Positions 1-8,467 are shown, counted from the first letter of the stretch. The stretch is DNA of 64,000 nucleotides from Flavobacteriales bacterium (GCA_030149285.1 JASBRU010000003.1:126001-190000), one strand, 5' to 3'. Made by a program: numbers and translations. Notes: a model not told the origin generated them from the letters alone.

Positions 1-995
1 TCAGGTCCCATTACTGTTGTGTGTAATGACTCATAACCATTAGACTTTGGTGTAGAAATCCAGTCTCGTAATCTATCGGGATTAGGGCGATAGAAGTCTG
101 TAACTATAGAGTAAATCTTCCAACAGTCTGACTTTTCTCTATCTACAGGAGTATCTACAATAATTCGCATGGCGAATTTATCGTAAACCTCATCAAAGCT
201 GATGCCTTGGTTTAATATTTTCTTTCTAATTGAAAAAATAGATTTTGTACGTTCTTTTATCTCAAAATCAAATCCTTCTTTAGTTAACTCTTCTTTGATA
301 TTTGCAGAAAACTTTTTGAGGTATTTAATTTCTCCTGCACGGCTTTCATTTAGCTTTAATGTAATATCTCTAAAAACCTCCGGCTCTGTATACCTTAATC
401 CTAAATCTTCTAACTCAGTTTTAATTGCATATAATCCTAATCTGTGAGATAGGGGAGCATATAAATACAATGTCTCAGATGCAATCTTTAGCTGCTTATG
501 ATTAGGCATTGAGTCCATTGTGCGCATATTGTGCAATCTATCGGCAATTTTTATTAAGATTACACGAACATCATCAGACAGGGTAAGCAGCATCTTACGG
601 AAATTCTCTGCCTGTAGTGATACATTTTGATCAAACACGCCAGAAATTTTGGTGAGTCCATCTATAATTTTGGTAACCTTTTCGCCAAATAAGCGTTCAA
701 TATCTTCAAGTGTATAATCGCTATCCTCAACCACATCATGCATTAAAGCAGCTGCAATAGAAGTAGCACCCAAGCCCATTTCTTTGGCAACAATTTGTGC
801 AACTTCTAATGGGTGAAAAATATAGGGTTCACCAGATTTACGGCGCACACCATCGTGAGCATCTAAGGCTAGATTGAAAGCTTTTCTTATAAACTTTTTC
901 TCCTCTTTAGTAAGCTTCTCAGTAGCAGAACGCAGTAGAGTTCTATACTTATTTAGTATTTGCTTTTTTTCAGTTTCTTCGTCTATCTCTTGCAT
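1..995 (-). CDS. rel: RelA/SpoT family (p)ppGpp synthetase/hydrolase, N-terminal part
   Basis: About 331 N-terminal residues of a bifunctional alarmone enzyme that makes and degrades (p)ppGpp in the stringent response. The gene runs off the left edge, so the rest of the synthetase domain and the TGS/ACT region are not visible. The HD hydrolase domain (residues about 40-190) looks complete: His61 in a YIFHPLEVA context, the HDVVED motif at 86-91 and Asp152 in KIADRLHNMRT. This predicts active hydrolysis, unlike synthetase-only RelA. The synthetase region follows, with DKFAMRIIV and, at the edge, GYESLHTTVMGP. The start is the first Met, in the usual place for the family. The upstream bases contain a TATATTTA stretch that could be a weak -7 element. 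The family assignment is firm; whether to call it RelA or SpoT is not decidable here. Confidence 0.95.
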   Translation of the reverse strand, partial: MQEIDEETEKKQILNKYRTLLRSATEKLTKEEKKFIRKAFNLALDAHDGVRRKSGEPYIFHPLEVAQIVAKEMGLGATSIAAALMHDVVEDSDYTLEDIERLFGEKVTKIIDGLTKISGVFDQNVSLQAENFRKMLLTLSDDVRVILIKIADRLHNMRTMDSMPNHKQLKIASETLYLYAPLSHRLGLYAIKTELEDLGLRYTEPEVFRDITLKLNESRAGEIKYLKKFSANIKEELTKEGFDFEIKERTKSIFSIRKKILNQGISFDEVYDKFAMRIIVDTPVDREKSDCWKIYSIVTDFYRPNPDRLRDWISTPKSNGYESLHTTVMGP

Positions 996-1022
996 AAAGT
1001 AAATATAGCATTTTGCTTCAAA

Positions 1023-1053
1023 TAAAAAGCGTGAAACCGGATGGCTTCACGCT
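1023..1053 (-). terminator. Rho-independent terminator of the fumarylacetoacetase gene
   Basis: Perfect 8-bp stem AGCGTGAA / TTCACGCT with a 10-nt loop that can close further through CC/GG. Read on the minus strand it is followed by TTTTTATT. It lies just after the fumarylacetoacetase stop and before the rel start. Confidence 0.8.
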
Positions 1054-1079
1054 AAATAACAATAGTTTTTTTAAGTAGT

Positions 1080-2339
1080 TTATTTTGCGGGTAATACTTT
1101 CGTGCTAACCTCGCCAAAACCAATACGCAATCCATTATTTTCGCAATAACCACGCATAATTACTGTATCGTTATCTAAAATAAACTTACGTTCCGTGCCA
1201 TCTTTCATAGTTACAGGTTTGGTGCCTTGCCAACTAATTTCAAGCATTGAACCATAAGAGTCCGGTGTAGGACCACTAATAGTTCCAGAGCCCATCATAT
1301 CTCCGGCATGTATATTACAACCATTAATAGTATGGTGTGCTAATTGTTGTGCCATATTCCAGTATAGGTACTTGAAATTAGATTTAGAAACACAAGTTTC
1401 TTCAGTATTCTCTGGTTTTATAGCTACTTCAAGGTTGATGTCATAATTTTTATCGCCTTCATATTCTAGATATGGTAATACTTTTGGCTCTTGAGTAGGG
1501 CCTGCTGTTCTGTATGGCTCCAGGGCATCTAAGGTTACTATCCATGAAGAGATAGATGATGCAAAGTTCTTTGCTAAGAATGGTCCTAACGGTACGTACT
1601 CCCATTTTTGGATGTCTCTTGCACTCCAATCATTAAAGAGTACCATACCAAAAATATAATCTTCAGCCTCTGCAGTAGTAATATTGTCGCCCAATGGCTT
1701 TCCATCGGCTGTAATAAAAGCTGTTTCTAATTCAAAGTCTAATAATTTACAAGGACCAAACACAGGTTCTGTTGCGTCTTTGGGCATTGTTTGTCCTTTA
1801 GGCCTGTGTATTGGGGTGCCCGAAGGAATAATAGATGATGCTCTACCGTGGTAGCCAACAGGTATGTGTAGCCAGTTAGGCATCAATGCATTATCCGGGT
1901 CTCTAAACATAGTACCTACGTTAGTAGCATGCTCTCTACTAGAGTAGAAGTCTGTATAGTCGCCAACTTCAACCGGCAATTTCATTTTTACAGAAGGCAT
2001 TTCATGTAAAACTTCTGCTTTATGTTTTATTTCAATATTGTTGCTGTCAAATATTTCTGCAATTTTATCTCTTACCGCACGCCATGTTGGTTTTCCTAAA
2101 CTGATGAAGGGATTTAAGCTTTCTTGCATAAAAATATCATCAGGTAATTCTATACCTTCAAAATAACCCAACTGATGTAAAGCGGCTAAGTCTATTGCAG
2201 TGTCTCCAATTCTCGTACCAATGGTAACATCTCCACGTGTAGTTTCAAATACACCAAAGGGAATATTTTGTATTGGAAAATCAGAGTCTTTTTCTACAGG
2301 AATCCAAGACTTTCTATTTGGGTCGTTTGCTTTTATCAT
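1080..2339 (-). CDS. fahA: Fumarylacetoacetase (last step of tyrosine degradation)
   Basis: Hydrolyses fumarylacetoacetate to fumarate and acetoacetate (EC 3.7.1.2), the final step of the tyrosine/homogentisate pathway in the cytoplasm. The 419 residues match the full-length eukaryote-type enzyme. The N-terminal domain (about 15-115) precedes the catalytic FAH fold. The family active site is present: Asp127 in DYTDFYSSREHATN, His137 in the same segment, the glutamate pair in FELETAF, and Asp in LFNDWSARDIQ. The NALMPNWLHIPVGYHGRASS signature is intact. It is a single gene with its own terminator, divergent from glyA. A CAAAAATA at 2356-2363 (TATTTTTG on the minus strand) fits the -7 consensus, but no clear -33 is seen. 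No other tyrosine-pathway gene is in the window. Confidence 0.96.
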   Translation of the reverse strand: MIKANDPNRKSWIPVEKDSDFPIQNIPFGVFETTRGDVTIGTRIGDTAIDLAALHQLGYFEGIELPDDIFMQESLNPFISLGKPTWRAVRDKIAEIFDSNNIEIKHKAEVLHEMPSVKMKLPVEVGDYTDFYSSREHATNVGTMFRDPDNALMPNWLHIPVGYHGRASSIIPSGTPIHRPKGQTMPKDATEPVFGPCKLLDFELETAFITADGKPLGDNITTAEAEDYIFGMVLFNDWSARDIQKWEYVPLGPFLAKNFASSISSWIVTLDALEPYRTAGPTQEPKVLPYLEYEGDKNYDINLEVAIKPENTEETCVSKSNFKYLYWNMAQQLAHHTINGCNIHAGDMMGSGTISGPTPDSYGSMLEISWQGTKPVTMKDGTERKFILDNDTVIMRGYCENNGLRIGFGEVSTKVLPAK

Positions 2340-2396
2340 TTTCGTTTATTTTGGGCAAAAATAGTAATATATTTACGGCTCTAAAAATTGATTTTT

Positions 2397-3668
2397 ATGC
2401 AACGAGATGAACAGATTTTTGATTTAATAGAAGATGAAAGAAACCGCCAGACTCATGGTATTGAATTAATTGCATCAGAAAACTTTGTAAGTGAGCAAGT
2501 TTTAGAGGCAATGGGTTCGGTTTTAACAAATAAATATGCCGAGGGGTTTCCTCGAAGAAGGTATTATGGCGGTTGCGAAGTTGTAGACCAAGTAGAGCAA
2601 TTGGCTATTGATAGAGCTAAGGCTTTATTTGGTGCAGAATATGCAAATGTTCAACCTCATTCGGGCTCACAAGCCAACGCAGCAGTATACTTGGCTTGCT
2701 TAAAGCCCGGCGATAAAATATTGGGTTTTGACTTATCTCATGGCGGACATTTAACACATGGTTCTCCGGTAAACTTTTCCGGTAAGTTGTATAAAACTAG
2801 TTTTTATGGAGTAGAGAAGGAGACAGGCAGAGTAAACTACGATACTATTTTAGAAGTAGCAGAAAAAGAAAAACCACAGTTGATTATTTGTGGAGCATCT
2901 GCTTATTCTAGAGATTGGGATTATGCAAAGTTTAGAGAGATTGCAGATAAAGTAGGTGCTTTATTATTAGCGGATGTTTCTCATCCGGCCGGATTAATTG
3001 CAAAAGGCATCTTAAACGATCCAATACCACATTGCCACATTGTTACTACAACTACTCATAAAACCCTTAGAGGACCAAGAGGTGGAATGATATTAATTGG
3101 TAAAGATTTTGAAAACCCTTGGGGCTTGAAAACTCCAAAAGGAGTTACTAAAATGATGTCATCTCTAATGGATTCTGCTGTATTTCCTGGAACTCAAGGT
3201 GGGCCATTAGAGCATGTAATTGCTGCAAAAGCTGTTGCATTTGGCGAAGCATTGGAAGACGGATTTCTAGAATATGGTATTCAAGTAAAAAAGAATGCAA
3301 AGGCAATGGCCGAAGCATTTGTAAATAAAGGCTATGGTGTTATTTCCGGAGGTACAGATAACCATTGTATGCTGATTGACTTACGTAACAAGAATATTAC
3401 CGGTAAAGAAGCAGAAAATGCTTTGGTAAAGGCAGATATTACTGTAAATAAAAATATGGTTCCGTTTGATGATAAATCTCCTTTTGTAACCAGCGGTATA
3501 AGAGTAGGTACACCTGCTATAACTACCAGAGGTTTAAAAGAAGAGCATATGACACCTATAGTAGACTTGATAGATGAAGTAATCTTGAATCATGAAAATG
3601 AGGCTGTATTGGAGTCTATTGCACAAAAAGTAAATGACATGATGAGCAACTATCCTTTGTTTGCTTAG
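2397..3668 (+). CDS. glyA: Serine hydroxymethyltransferase
   Basis: PLP enzyme interconverting serine plus tetrahydrofolate with glycine plus 5,10-methylene-tetrahydrofolate, the main one-carbon source. The 423 residues are the normal length. The PLP lysine is Lys222 in [14 protein letters not shown]. Other signatures are IELIASENF near the N-terminus and [15 protein letters not shown] for substrate binding. I start at the ATG at 2397 (MQRDEQIF), where homologues begin. The reading frame can be extended three codons upstream to a TTG at 2388, but the extra residues have no counterpart in the family. Followed by a strong hairpin terminator. Confidence 0.97.
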   Translation: MQRDEQIFDLIEDERNRQTHGIELIASENFVSEQVLEAMGSVLTNKYAEGFPRRRYYGGCEVVDQVEQLAIDRAKALFGAEYANVQPHSGSQANAAVYLACLKPGDKILGFDLSHGGHLTHGSPVNFSGKLYKTSFYGVEKETGRVNYDTILEVAEKEKPQLIICGASAYSRDWDYAKFREIADKVGALLLADVSHPAGLIAKGILNDPIPHCHIVTTTTHKTLRGPRGGMILIGKDFENPWGLKTPKGVTKMMSSLMDSAVFPGTQGGPLEHVIAAKAVAFGEALEDGFLEYGIQVKKNAKAMAEAFVNKGYGVISGGTDNHCMLIDLRNKNITGKEAENALVKADITVNKNMVPFDDKSPFVTSGIRVGTPAITTRGLKEEHMTPIVDLIDEVILNHENEAVLESIAQKVNDMMSNYPLFA

Positions 3669-3696
3669 TTTTTAGTATATTTCATATACAATGTAG

Positions 3697-3722
3697 GCCA
3701 CTAACGTTGTTAGTGGCTTTTT
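3697..3722 (+). terminator. Terminator after glyA
   Basis: Perfect 9-bp stem GCCACTAAC / GTTAGTGGC with a 3-nt loop and a TTTTT tail. It sits 28 nt after the glyA stop and only 20 nt before the ATG of the next gene. Confidence 0.88.
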
Positions 3723-3742
3723 GGTTTCTATACATTATTCTT

Positions 3743-4531
3743 ATGAAACAAATATTTCTTACTCTATTAATGGGTTTGTCATTTACCATACATGCACAAA
3801 ACTGTTCAAGATCAATTGACACTGATAGACCTGGGCAAGCTTTAACACCGTATATTCTTACTCCTAAGCTGTTTCAAGTACAGTCTGGTATAACATTTAG
3901 AGAGGTTGATTATACCAATGCTAGCAGCCAAGATGATAAAGCAGTAGAAGCAGTTTTTAGGTATGGGATTAGTAGAAAGCTTGAAGTAGGAGGAACACTT
4001 AATTATTTAAATACAAATTTTAACTCTTCTGTATTAGAATCAAGTAATTCCGGTATAAGCTCAACTAGTTTACAAGCAAGATATTATTTATACAGAGGTA
4101 ACAATTTTTTTCATATTATAAGTATGCAATTAAGTTTAGGTATACCTGTAATTAATGATGAATTTCAACAAGATTATATCTATCCCAGAATTACATTAAT
4201 GAGTTCAAAGAGGATTAATAGATATCTATTTCTTACCACTAATATTGGTGCCAATTGGTCGGGATATCAAACTAATCCTGACGGATTTTATGTGATTAAC
4301 CTAAGCTACTCTTTATCACGTAATACTGGAGTGTTTGTTGAGCAGTACTCTACTTTTAATAACGATATTTTTGAGCCTAAAATTGATGGTGGCTTTTCTT
4401 ATTTAATAAAAAATGGACTCCTAGTAGATTTATCAGCAGGGTATTATACGGAGGCATCTACAATAGATTCTGATTTTTTCATATCAGTAGGAATAAGCGG
4501 GAGGATATTATTAAGAAAACTGGGTAATTAG
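3743..4531 (+). CDS. Outer-membrane beta-barrel protein, MetA-pathway (transporter) type
   Basis: A 262-residue exported protein with a signal peptide (MKQIFLTLLMGLSFTIHAQ, cleavage after AQ). The mature start, SIDTDRPGQALTPYILTPK..FQVQSG, is the hallmark of the family annotated as putative MetA-pathway or transporter protein (Phenol_MetA_deg), thought to form an outer-membrane barrel. Alternating hydrophobic/polar strands ending in aromatic residues continue to the C-terminus. The ATG at 3743 gives a proper signal peptide. The longer reading from a TTG at 3707 would begin inside the glyA terminator hairpin and is rejected. Substrate unknown. The gene must use read-through or a promoter inside the 20-nt gap or upstream of it. 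Confidence 0.7.
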   Translation: MKQIFLTLLMGLSFTIHAQNCSRSIDTDRPGQALTPYILTPKLFQVQSGITFREVDYTNASSQDDKAVEAVFRYGISRKLEVGGTLNYLNTNFNSSVLESSNSGISSTSLQARYYLYRGNNFFHIISMQLSLGIPVINDEFQQDYIYPRITLMSSKRINRYLFLTTNIGANWSGYQTNPDGFYVINLSYSLSRNTGVFVEQYSTFNNDIFEPKIDGGFSYLIKNGLLVDLSAGYYTEASTIDSDFFISVGISGRILLRKLGN

Positions 4532-4661
4532 TAGGGGGTATAATGAAAAATAACACAACTTATTTGTATGTTTTACTGGTATAAGTTGGCGAGTAAAAGT
4601 AGACTAGCGTATGTGCAGTTTTTTACTTAATATTGACGGACATAAAGTTGTTTAAAATATT

Positions 4662-4695
4662 AGCCTATTAGTAAGAACTACTATGGGCTTTTTTT
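4662..4695 (+). terminator. Probable terminator after the outer-membrane barrel gene
   Basis: Imperfect hairpin AGCCTATTAGTA / TACTATGGGCT (a mismatch and a bulge in an 11-bp stem), followed by TTTTTTGTTTT. It lies 131 nt after the preceding stop and 20 nt before the next ATG. Confidence 0.6.
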
Positions 4696-4715
4696 GTTTT
4701 ATATAAAAAGTGCTG

Positions 4716-5621
4716 ATGAATACAGAGCAAAACATACAACTATCCATTGGTGGTGTGCCGGAGCATTACAATTACCCTTGGATACAAGCTATTAAAGTAG
4801 GCGATTTTAGCAAGCAAGGCATCAATCTTTCTTGGGAAGATTATCCCGGAGGAACAGGTGCAATGTGTACTGCTTTACGCGAAGGTAGTATAGATATTGC
4901 TGTATTACTTACCGAAGGTATTATAGCTGATATTGAAAGAGGTAACCCCAGTAAAATAGTTCAGACGTATGTGAATTCACCTTTAACATGGGGAGTACAT
5001 GTAGCTGCTAGTTCATCAATTCATTCTAAGGAAGATGTAAAGCGCAAGAAGTTTGCAATTAGCAGACTGTTCTCGGGCTCGCATTTAATGGCTTATATCT
5101 ATGCCAATAAAAATGGCTGGGTACTAACAGAAGAGAACTTTGTAATTGTAAAAGATTTAGACGGTGCTCGTAAAGCTTTGAAGAATGGAGAGGCTGATTT
5201 ATTCTTGTGGGAGAAGTTTACTACCAAACCATTGGTAGATACCGGTGAGTTTAGAAGAATAGATGATTGCCCAACACCCTGGTCTTGTTTTGTAATTGCT
5301 GTGAGAAACGAAGTATTAGAAAATTACCCAGAACAGGTTTCAAAACTTATTGATACGGTTAATCAATCTATAAGTAAAGTAATTAGTGAAGATAAAACCA
5401 TACAATCTATTGCTGCCAACTATGGCTTAGAAAAAGAAGATGTAGCACAATGGTATGATGCATTAGAGTGGAACAATACAAGAGAAATAGACATTAATAG
5501 TCTAAGCAATGCAGCTAGTGCTTTGTATGAGTTAGGCATTATATTGAAGCCTATTTCTAAAGAGCGATTGAGAGTTGACTTTGTAAGCTGTGTAAAACCC
5601 AATTACCAGAGCAAATTTTAA
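4716..5621 (+). CDS. Periplasmic-binding-protein-fold (PBP2) substrate-binding protein without signal peptide
   Basis: A 301-residue type 2 substrate-binding protein related to NMT1/SsuA/TauA-type solute binders. It opens with SIGGVPEHYNYPWIQAIK, then YPGGTGAMCTALREGSIDIAVLLTEG, and contains the hinge-region DGARKALKNGEADLFLWEKF. No signal peptide or lipobox precedes the domain: the ATG at 4716 (MNTEQNIQLSIGG) leads straight into the first strand. No ABC permease or ATPase gene is adjacent. It may therefore be a cytoplasmic ligand sensor or an enzyme-like binder rather than a transport component (inference). The GTG at 4710 is an alternative start. Directly downstream lie decayed copies of its own 3' end. 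Confidence 0.75.
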   Translation: MNTEQNIQLSIGGVPEHYNYPWIQAIKVGDFSKQGINLSWEDYPGGTGAMCTALREGSIDIAVLLTEGIIADIERGNPSKIVQTYVNSPLTWGVHVAASSSIHSKEDVKRKKFAISRLFSGSHLMAYIYANKNGWVLTEENFVIVKDLDGARKALKNGEADLFLWEKFTTKPLVDTGEFRRIDDCPTPWSCFVIAVRNEVLENYPEQVSKLIDTVNQSISKVISEDKTIQSIAANYGLEKEDVAQWYDALEWNNTREIDINSLSNAASALYELGIILKPISKERLRVDFVSCVKPNYQSKF

Positions 5622-5790
5622 GAAAATTTTGTGAGTTGAGTAAAACCCAATTACCCAATATTCAAATAAGTATTGGTATAATTCTCTATTGTTGCCAACT
5701 ATGGCTTAGAAAAAGAAGATGTAGCACAATAATGTACTGCATTTGAGTGGAATACTAAAAGGCATATAGATGAACTAATAAAAAGGAGAA
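5622..5790 (+). pseudogene. Decayed duplicate fragments of the 3' end of the upstream binding-protein gene
   Basis: Two relics follow the stop. At 5628-5657 the frame reads FVS-stop-VKPNYP, matching FVSCVKPNY at the end of the intact gene; TAAAACCCAATTACC occurs at both 5592-5606 and 5641-5655. At 5690-5775 the frame reads VANYGLEKEDVAQ-stop-CTAFEWNTKRHIDEL, matching residues AANYGLEKEDVAQWYDALEWNNTREID. A 37-nt stretch is identical (5415-5451 and 5694-5730, offset 279). The Trp codon TGG has become TAA. This looks like a tandem 3' duplication with internal deletion that is drifting away. Confidence 0.8.
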
Positions 5791-5802
5791 TCTCTTGTAT
5801 TA

Positions 5803-6933
5803 TTATTTTGATAAATTTCTCCAATAGTATTCTAATGGCCCATATCTGTGTTTTTTTAGGTACAGAAAGCTGAAGAATACATTTAATGAGAATATTAGGG
5901 TCGAAATAATTACTAAATCACTGGGGCTTAGCTTAGCATATAATCCAAAGCCATAGCTGTAGAAAATGAGTACACAGAGTAACGATTGTGTTATGTAGTT
6001 TGTTAGAGCTAGTCTCCCTGTAGCAGATAAATACCTTGAAATTGTTCTGTTATTTTGAAACAGAGCGATATATCCAAAAATGTAACCAAAACCTAATAAT
6101 GACTCAAAAACAACATTTATAGCTATCAGCATTGGTCTATACATAGGAACTCGTACCATATCTATATTACTAAAGAAATCAATTTTATTAGTCTCCCATA
6201 AGATGGATAGTGTAATGAATAATATAGAAATGAAAACATAGAACTTTGTATGGTTTTTTATTTTCTTAATAATGTTTACTCGTGCGCTATATATTCCTAT
6301 AAAAAAAAGCCCAAGGGTTTTAGGTATATACCAAACAAGATTTTCAGGGATAAAAGAGACAAATTCATTCATCCTAAGTTTAAATATCTTGATAAAATTA
6401 CCTTGCTGAAAAGTTGAAATGAATTTATCCATTTCAACAGGTTTTCCCATCTCAACCATTGGCCAGTTATATTTTATTGCGAAAACATAATAAAGTGGTC
6501 TGAAAAGAATAAAAAATACACCAAGTGCGATGATGTTATTATTTGAAAGTTTTAGTGTTGGCAATATTAGAATACCTAATAGAGCGTAAGAGATTAGAAT
6601 ATCTCCAAACCAAAAAAACAGGAGGTGAATTAAACCAATGAGTAGGAGAATGAGCATCCTTTTTGAGAAATAGGAGTTAAACTGACCTTGTTGAGACTGC
6701 TTTTGAAGTTCGATTCCATACCCAAATAAGAAGGCAAAAAGAAATAGGAATTTCCCACTAGCAAACATAACTACTGACTCAACAAATATTGCCTGTACTC
6801 CACTAAAAGAACTGTAAAATTCATTATAGTAGCTATACGGTGCATGAAATATGAATATATTAACCAATAGGATTCCAAAAAGAGCAATTCCGCGAAGTGC
6901 ATCAATTTCTTGAATTCTTATTGAGGATTTCAT
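5803..6933 (-). CDS. DUF418 family (YeiB-like) integral membrane protein
   Basis: A 376-residue polytopic inner-membrane protein. The N-terminus IQEIDALRGIALFGILLVNI is the typical YeiB/DUF418 opening, related to acyltransferase-like membrane proteins. The segment FASGKFLFLFAFLFGYGIELQ and the C-terminal GRLALTNYITQSLLCVLIFY are also characteristic. About nine or ten hydrophobic helices are visible. Function is unproven in the family; transport or acyl transfer at the membrane has been suggested. It is the last gene of a minus-strand run, 30 nt after the dipeptidase gene. Confidence 0.88.
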   Translation of the reverse strand: MKSSIRIQEIDALRGIALFGILLVNIFIFHAPYSYYNEFYSSFSGVQAIFVESVVMFASGKFLFLFAFLFGYGIELQKQSQQGQFNSYFSKRMLILLLIGLIHLLFFWFGDILISYALLGILILPTLKLSNNNIIALGVFFILFRPLYYVFAIKYNWPMVEMGKPVEMDKFISTFQQGNFIKIFKLRMNEFVSFIPENLVWYIPKTLGLFFIGIYSARVNIIKKIKNHTKFYVFISILFITLSILWETNKIDFFSNIDMVRVPMYRPMLIAINVVFESLLGFGYIFGYIALFQNNRTISRYLSATGRLALTNYITQSLLCVLIFYSYGFGLYAKLSPSDLVIISTLIFSLNVFFSFLYLKKHRYGPLEYYWRNLSK

Positions 6934-6963
6934 TTTTCTTTATATGTAGTTTATTTAAGTGGG

Positions 6964-7644
6964 CTATTCAATATCAAAATCGAAGTAAGTATTGGGGTAG
7001 GGCTCATCTTTTAGGGTAAAGTGCCACCATTCTTCGGGTAGGTGTTTAAAGCCGTGTTTTTCCATAACGTCTTGTAAATACTTTCTGTTGAACCATTGTT
7101 TTGGTTCTAGTTCTTTATAATCTGGGTGAGACTCAGGGCCAAATAAATCATATAAGGTACCCATATCCAGTTCAGAGTTGTCTCCTAATTGAATCAAGGT
7201 TAAATCTACCGTGCTACCCCTAGAGTGTCCGGATTTAGCAGCAATATAGCCTTTCTCAAATAATTTAGATTTATCTACATCAGGGTAGTATTGGTCTTTC
7301 ATTTTGGTGTCTTCTAAGTCTTTTGCCCAACGCACAAAATGGTCTACGGCTTTTTGCGGACGGTAGGCATCATAAACTTTCAAACCCAAACCATCTGTTT
7401 TTAAATCTGCTTGTACATCCTTTAAGGCTTCTGCAGCTTCTATAGTTAGTATGTAGTTGTCAGACTCATATCCATCAATAGGGCTGCCAATAAAGTTGTT
7501 AGTCCCTAAATATCGTGGCTCTATAGTAATACTAGGTATAACATCTTTAATGTATACAAAGCCTTCAGGTTTTTCTTGCTTAGGTTGTTGCTGTGCACAA
7601 GCAACTAGGCTTAGGGTTAGGAGGGTGGAAAGAGTTTTTTTCAT
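6964..7644 (-). CDS. ddpX: D-alanyl-D-alanine dipeptidase (VanX/DdpX, M15D) lipoprotein
   Basis: Zinc dipeptidase that cleaves D-Ala-D-Ala or related D-dipeptides from peptidoglycan. The 226 residues begin with a lipoprotein signal (LSLVAC, Cys16), so it should be anchored in the periplasm or outer membrane. Zinc ligands are His140 and Asp147 in SGHSRGSTVD and His208 in EEWWHF, with Glu205 as catalytic base. Arg95 in DAYRP is the substrate-binding arginine of VanX. No van genes are nearby, so a recycling or nutritional role is more likely than glycopeptide resistance. It is transcribed with the unknown gene 7 nt upstream and probably with the DUF418 gene downstream. Confidence 0.92.
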   Translation of the reverse strand: MKKTLSTLLTLSLVACAQQQPKQEKPEGFVYIKDVIPSITIEPRYLGTNNFIGSPIDGYESDNYILTIEAAEALKDVQADLKTDGLGLKVYDAYRPQKAVDHFVRWAKDLEDTKMKDQYYPDVDKSKLFEKGYIAAKSGHSRGSTVDLTLIQLGDNSELDMGTLYDLFGPESHPDYKELEPKQWFNRKYLQDVMEKHGFKHLPEEWWHFTLKDEPYPNTYFDFDIE

Positions 7645-7651
7645 TACTATT

Positions 7652-8167
7652 TTAAGATAAAAGCTTTAACAATAAAACCATTATCCCAATTATAAAAATG
7701 ATATTAGAAGAAACTACATATAAGAGTAAAAGGTTAAACATTTTAGATTCAAGGAAACCATTTTTTTCTAAAATATTAAAGTCATGCAAAAGAGTTAAGT
7801 CTGAATCAATTATTATGTCTTCGAGATCAATTGAGTGATTACTACTAAGTAAAATACGATCAACCAATTTTCTTAACTGTGACTGAAGTAAAACTAGACT
7901 CTCAATAAAGCTTTTATATCTAGATATTGCAATATAAGTTGTGCTAATTGCTATAACTATTATAGCACTCCCTTCTCTAACTTCTATATTTTTTAATTTA
8001 AATTCAGAGCCTAAATTTTTTTTTATTAGAAATTGAGCATCAAACTTTATTTTAGTTTCAGCTTCTAAAAACAGGTTATATAACTTTTTATCAGTATCAC
8101 CATATTTATTCCTCACATGAATTTCAAATTCCGCAAAATCACCTCTAATAACATGTTTCTTAAGCAT
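7652..8167 (-). CDS. Unknown membrane-associated protein
   Basis: A 171-residue protein I do not recognise. The N-terminal 60 residues are charged (MLKKHVIRGDFAEFEIHVRN). A hydrophobic stretch follows in EVREGSAIIVIAISTTYIAI (about 62-82), then an amphipathic helix YKSFIESLVLLQSQLRKLVD. The C-terminus is a strong transmembrane segment (MFNLLLLYVVSSNIIFIIGI, about 142-170). The short strand with xxxGSxxI, followed by a hydrophobic turn and a helix, loosely resembles the membrane-adjacent module seen near bacterial conflict-system TRADD-N domains; this is only a resemblance by eye. It is the first gene of a three-gene run with the VanX-type dipeptidase and DUF418 protein, and could be an envelope-stress accessory. 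Confidence 0.55.
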   Translation of the reverse strand: MLKKHVIRGDFAEFEIHVRNKYGDTDKKLYNLFLEAETKIKFDAQFLIKKNLGSEFKLKNIEVREGSAIIVIAISTTYIAISRYKSFIESLVLLQSQLRKLVDRILLSSNHSIDLEDIIIDSDLTLLHDFNILEKNGFLESKMFNLLLLYVVSSNIIFIIGIMVLLLKLLS

Positions 8168-8233
8168 AAAAAATGGAGTTTATGTATTTAACCAAATTTA
8201 CTAAAAAAATACAAGTCAAGATTTTCTGAACAG

Positions 8234-8266
8234 AAAAAGCCCCTAGTGAAAACTAAGGGCTTTTTT
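8234..8266. terminator. Bidirectional hairpin terminator next to the tRNA
   Basis: AGCCCCTAGT, GAAA loop, ACTAAGGGCT with one mismatch, A-rich on the left and TTTTTT on the right, so it can stop transcription both ways. It follows the tRNA-Met on the minus strand. Confidence 0.75.
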
Positions 8267-8270
8267 GTAG

Positions 8271-8344
8271 TAGCGAGGACGAGAGTTGAACTCGTGACCT
8301 CCGGGTTATGAATCCGACGCTCTAACCAACTGAGCTACCTCGCC
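8271..8344 (-). tRNA. tRNA with CAT anticodon (Met)
   Basis: A cloverleaf folds on the minus strand. The acceptor stem is GGCGAGG/CCTCGCT, with a G-U first pair. The D arm is GCTCAGTTGGTTAGAGC, the anticodon loop TTCATAA has CAT at its centre, and the T arm is ACGAG-TTCAACT-CTCGT. The discriminator is A and no CCA is encoded. The anticodon stem has one A-C opposition next to the loop. The first pair is not the C-A mismatch of initiator tRNA, so this is elongator tRNA-Met. A tRNA-Ile2 whose CAT is modified to lysidine cannot be excluded by eye. Confidence 0.93.
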
Positions 8345-8359
8345 ATGAATTTAGGGCTG

Positions 8360-8390
8360 CAAATATAATGCTTTTACACTTTTATAAAAG
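8360..8390 (-). promoter_or_regulatory. Promoter of the tRNA-Met gene
   Basis: CAAATATA at 8360-8367 reads TATATTTG on the minus strand, an exact match to the Bacteroidota -7 element TAnnTTTG, 16 nt upstream of the tRNA 5' end. About 19 bp further upstream is a T-rich CTTTT in place of the ideal TTTG -33. Confidence 0.6.
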
Positions 8391-8467
8391 TTTTAGAGAA
8401 AATAAATAAGGCTTTTATCTAATAAAAATTTTAATATATTGCGCAGGCTATAAAAAATACCCCACAC

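Noticed and set aside
2388-2396. TTG start extending glyA by three codons
   Set aside because: Homologues start at the ATG; the added residues are not conserved.
3707-3742. TTG start extending the barrel protein by 12 residues
   Set aside because: It lies in the glyA terminator hairpin and spoils an otherwise standard signal peptide.
4547-4590. Tiny open frame after the barrel gene
   Set aside because: Only 13 codons with no hydrophobic or conserved feature; most likely part of the untranslated region.
6964-7644. VanX-like gene considered as glycopeptide resistance
   Set aside because: No vanH, vanA-type ligase or vanRS nearby; a lipoprotein dipeptidase is common in Bacteroidota.
8271-8344. 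tRNA as an attachment site of an inserted element
   Set aside because: No integrase gene or direct repeat of the tRNA 3' end was found in the window.
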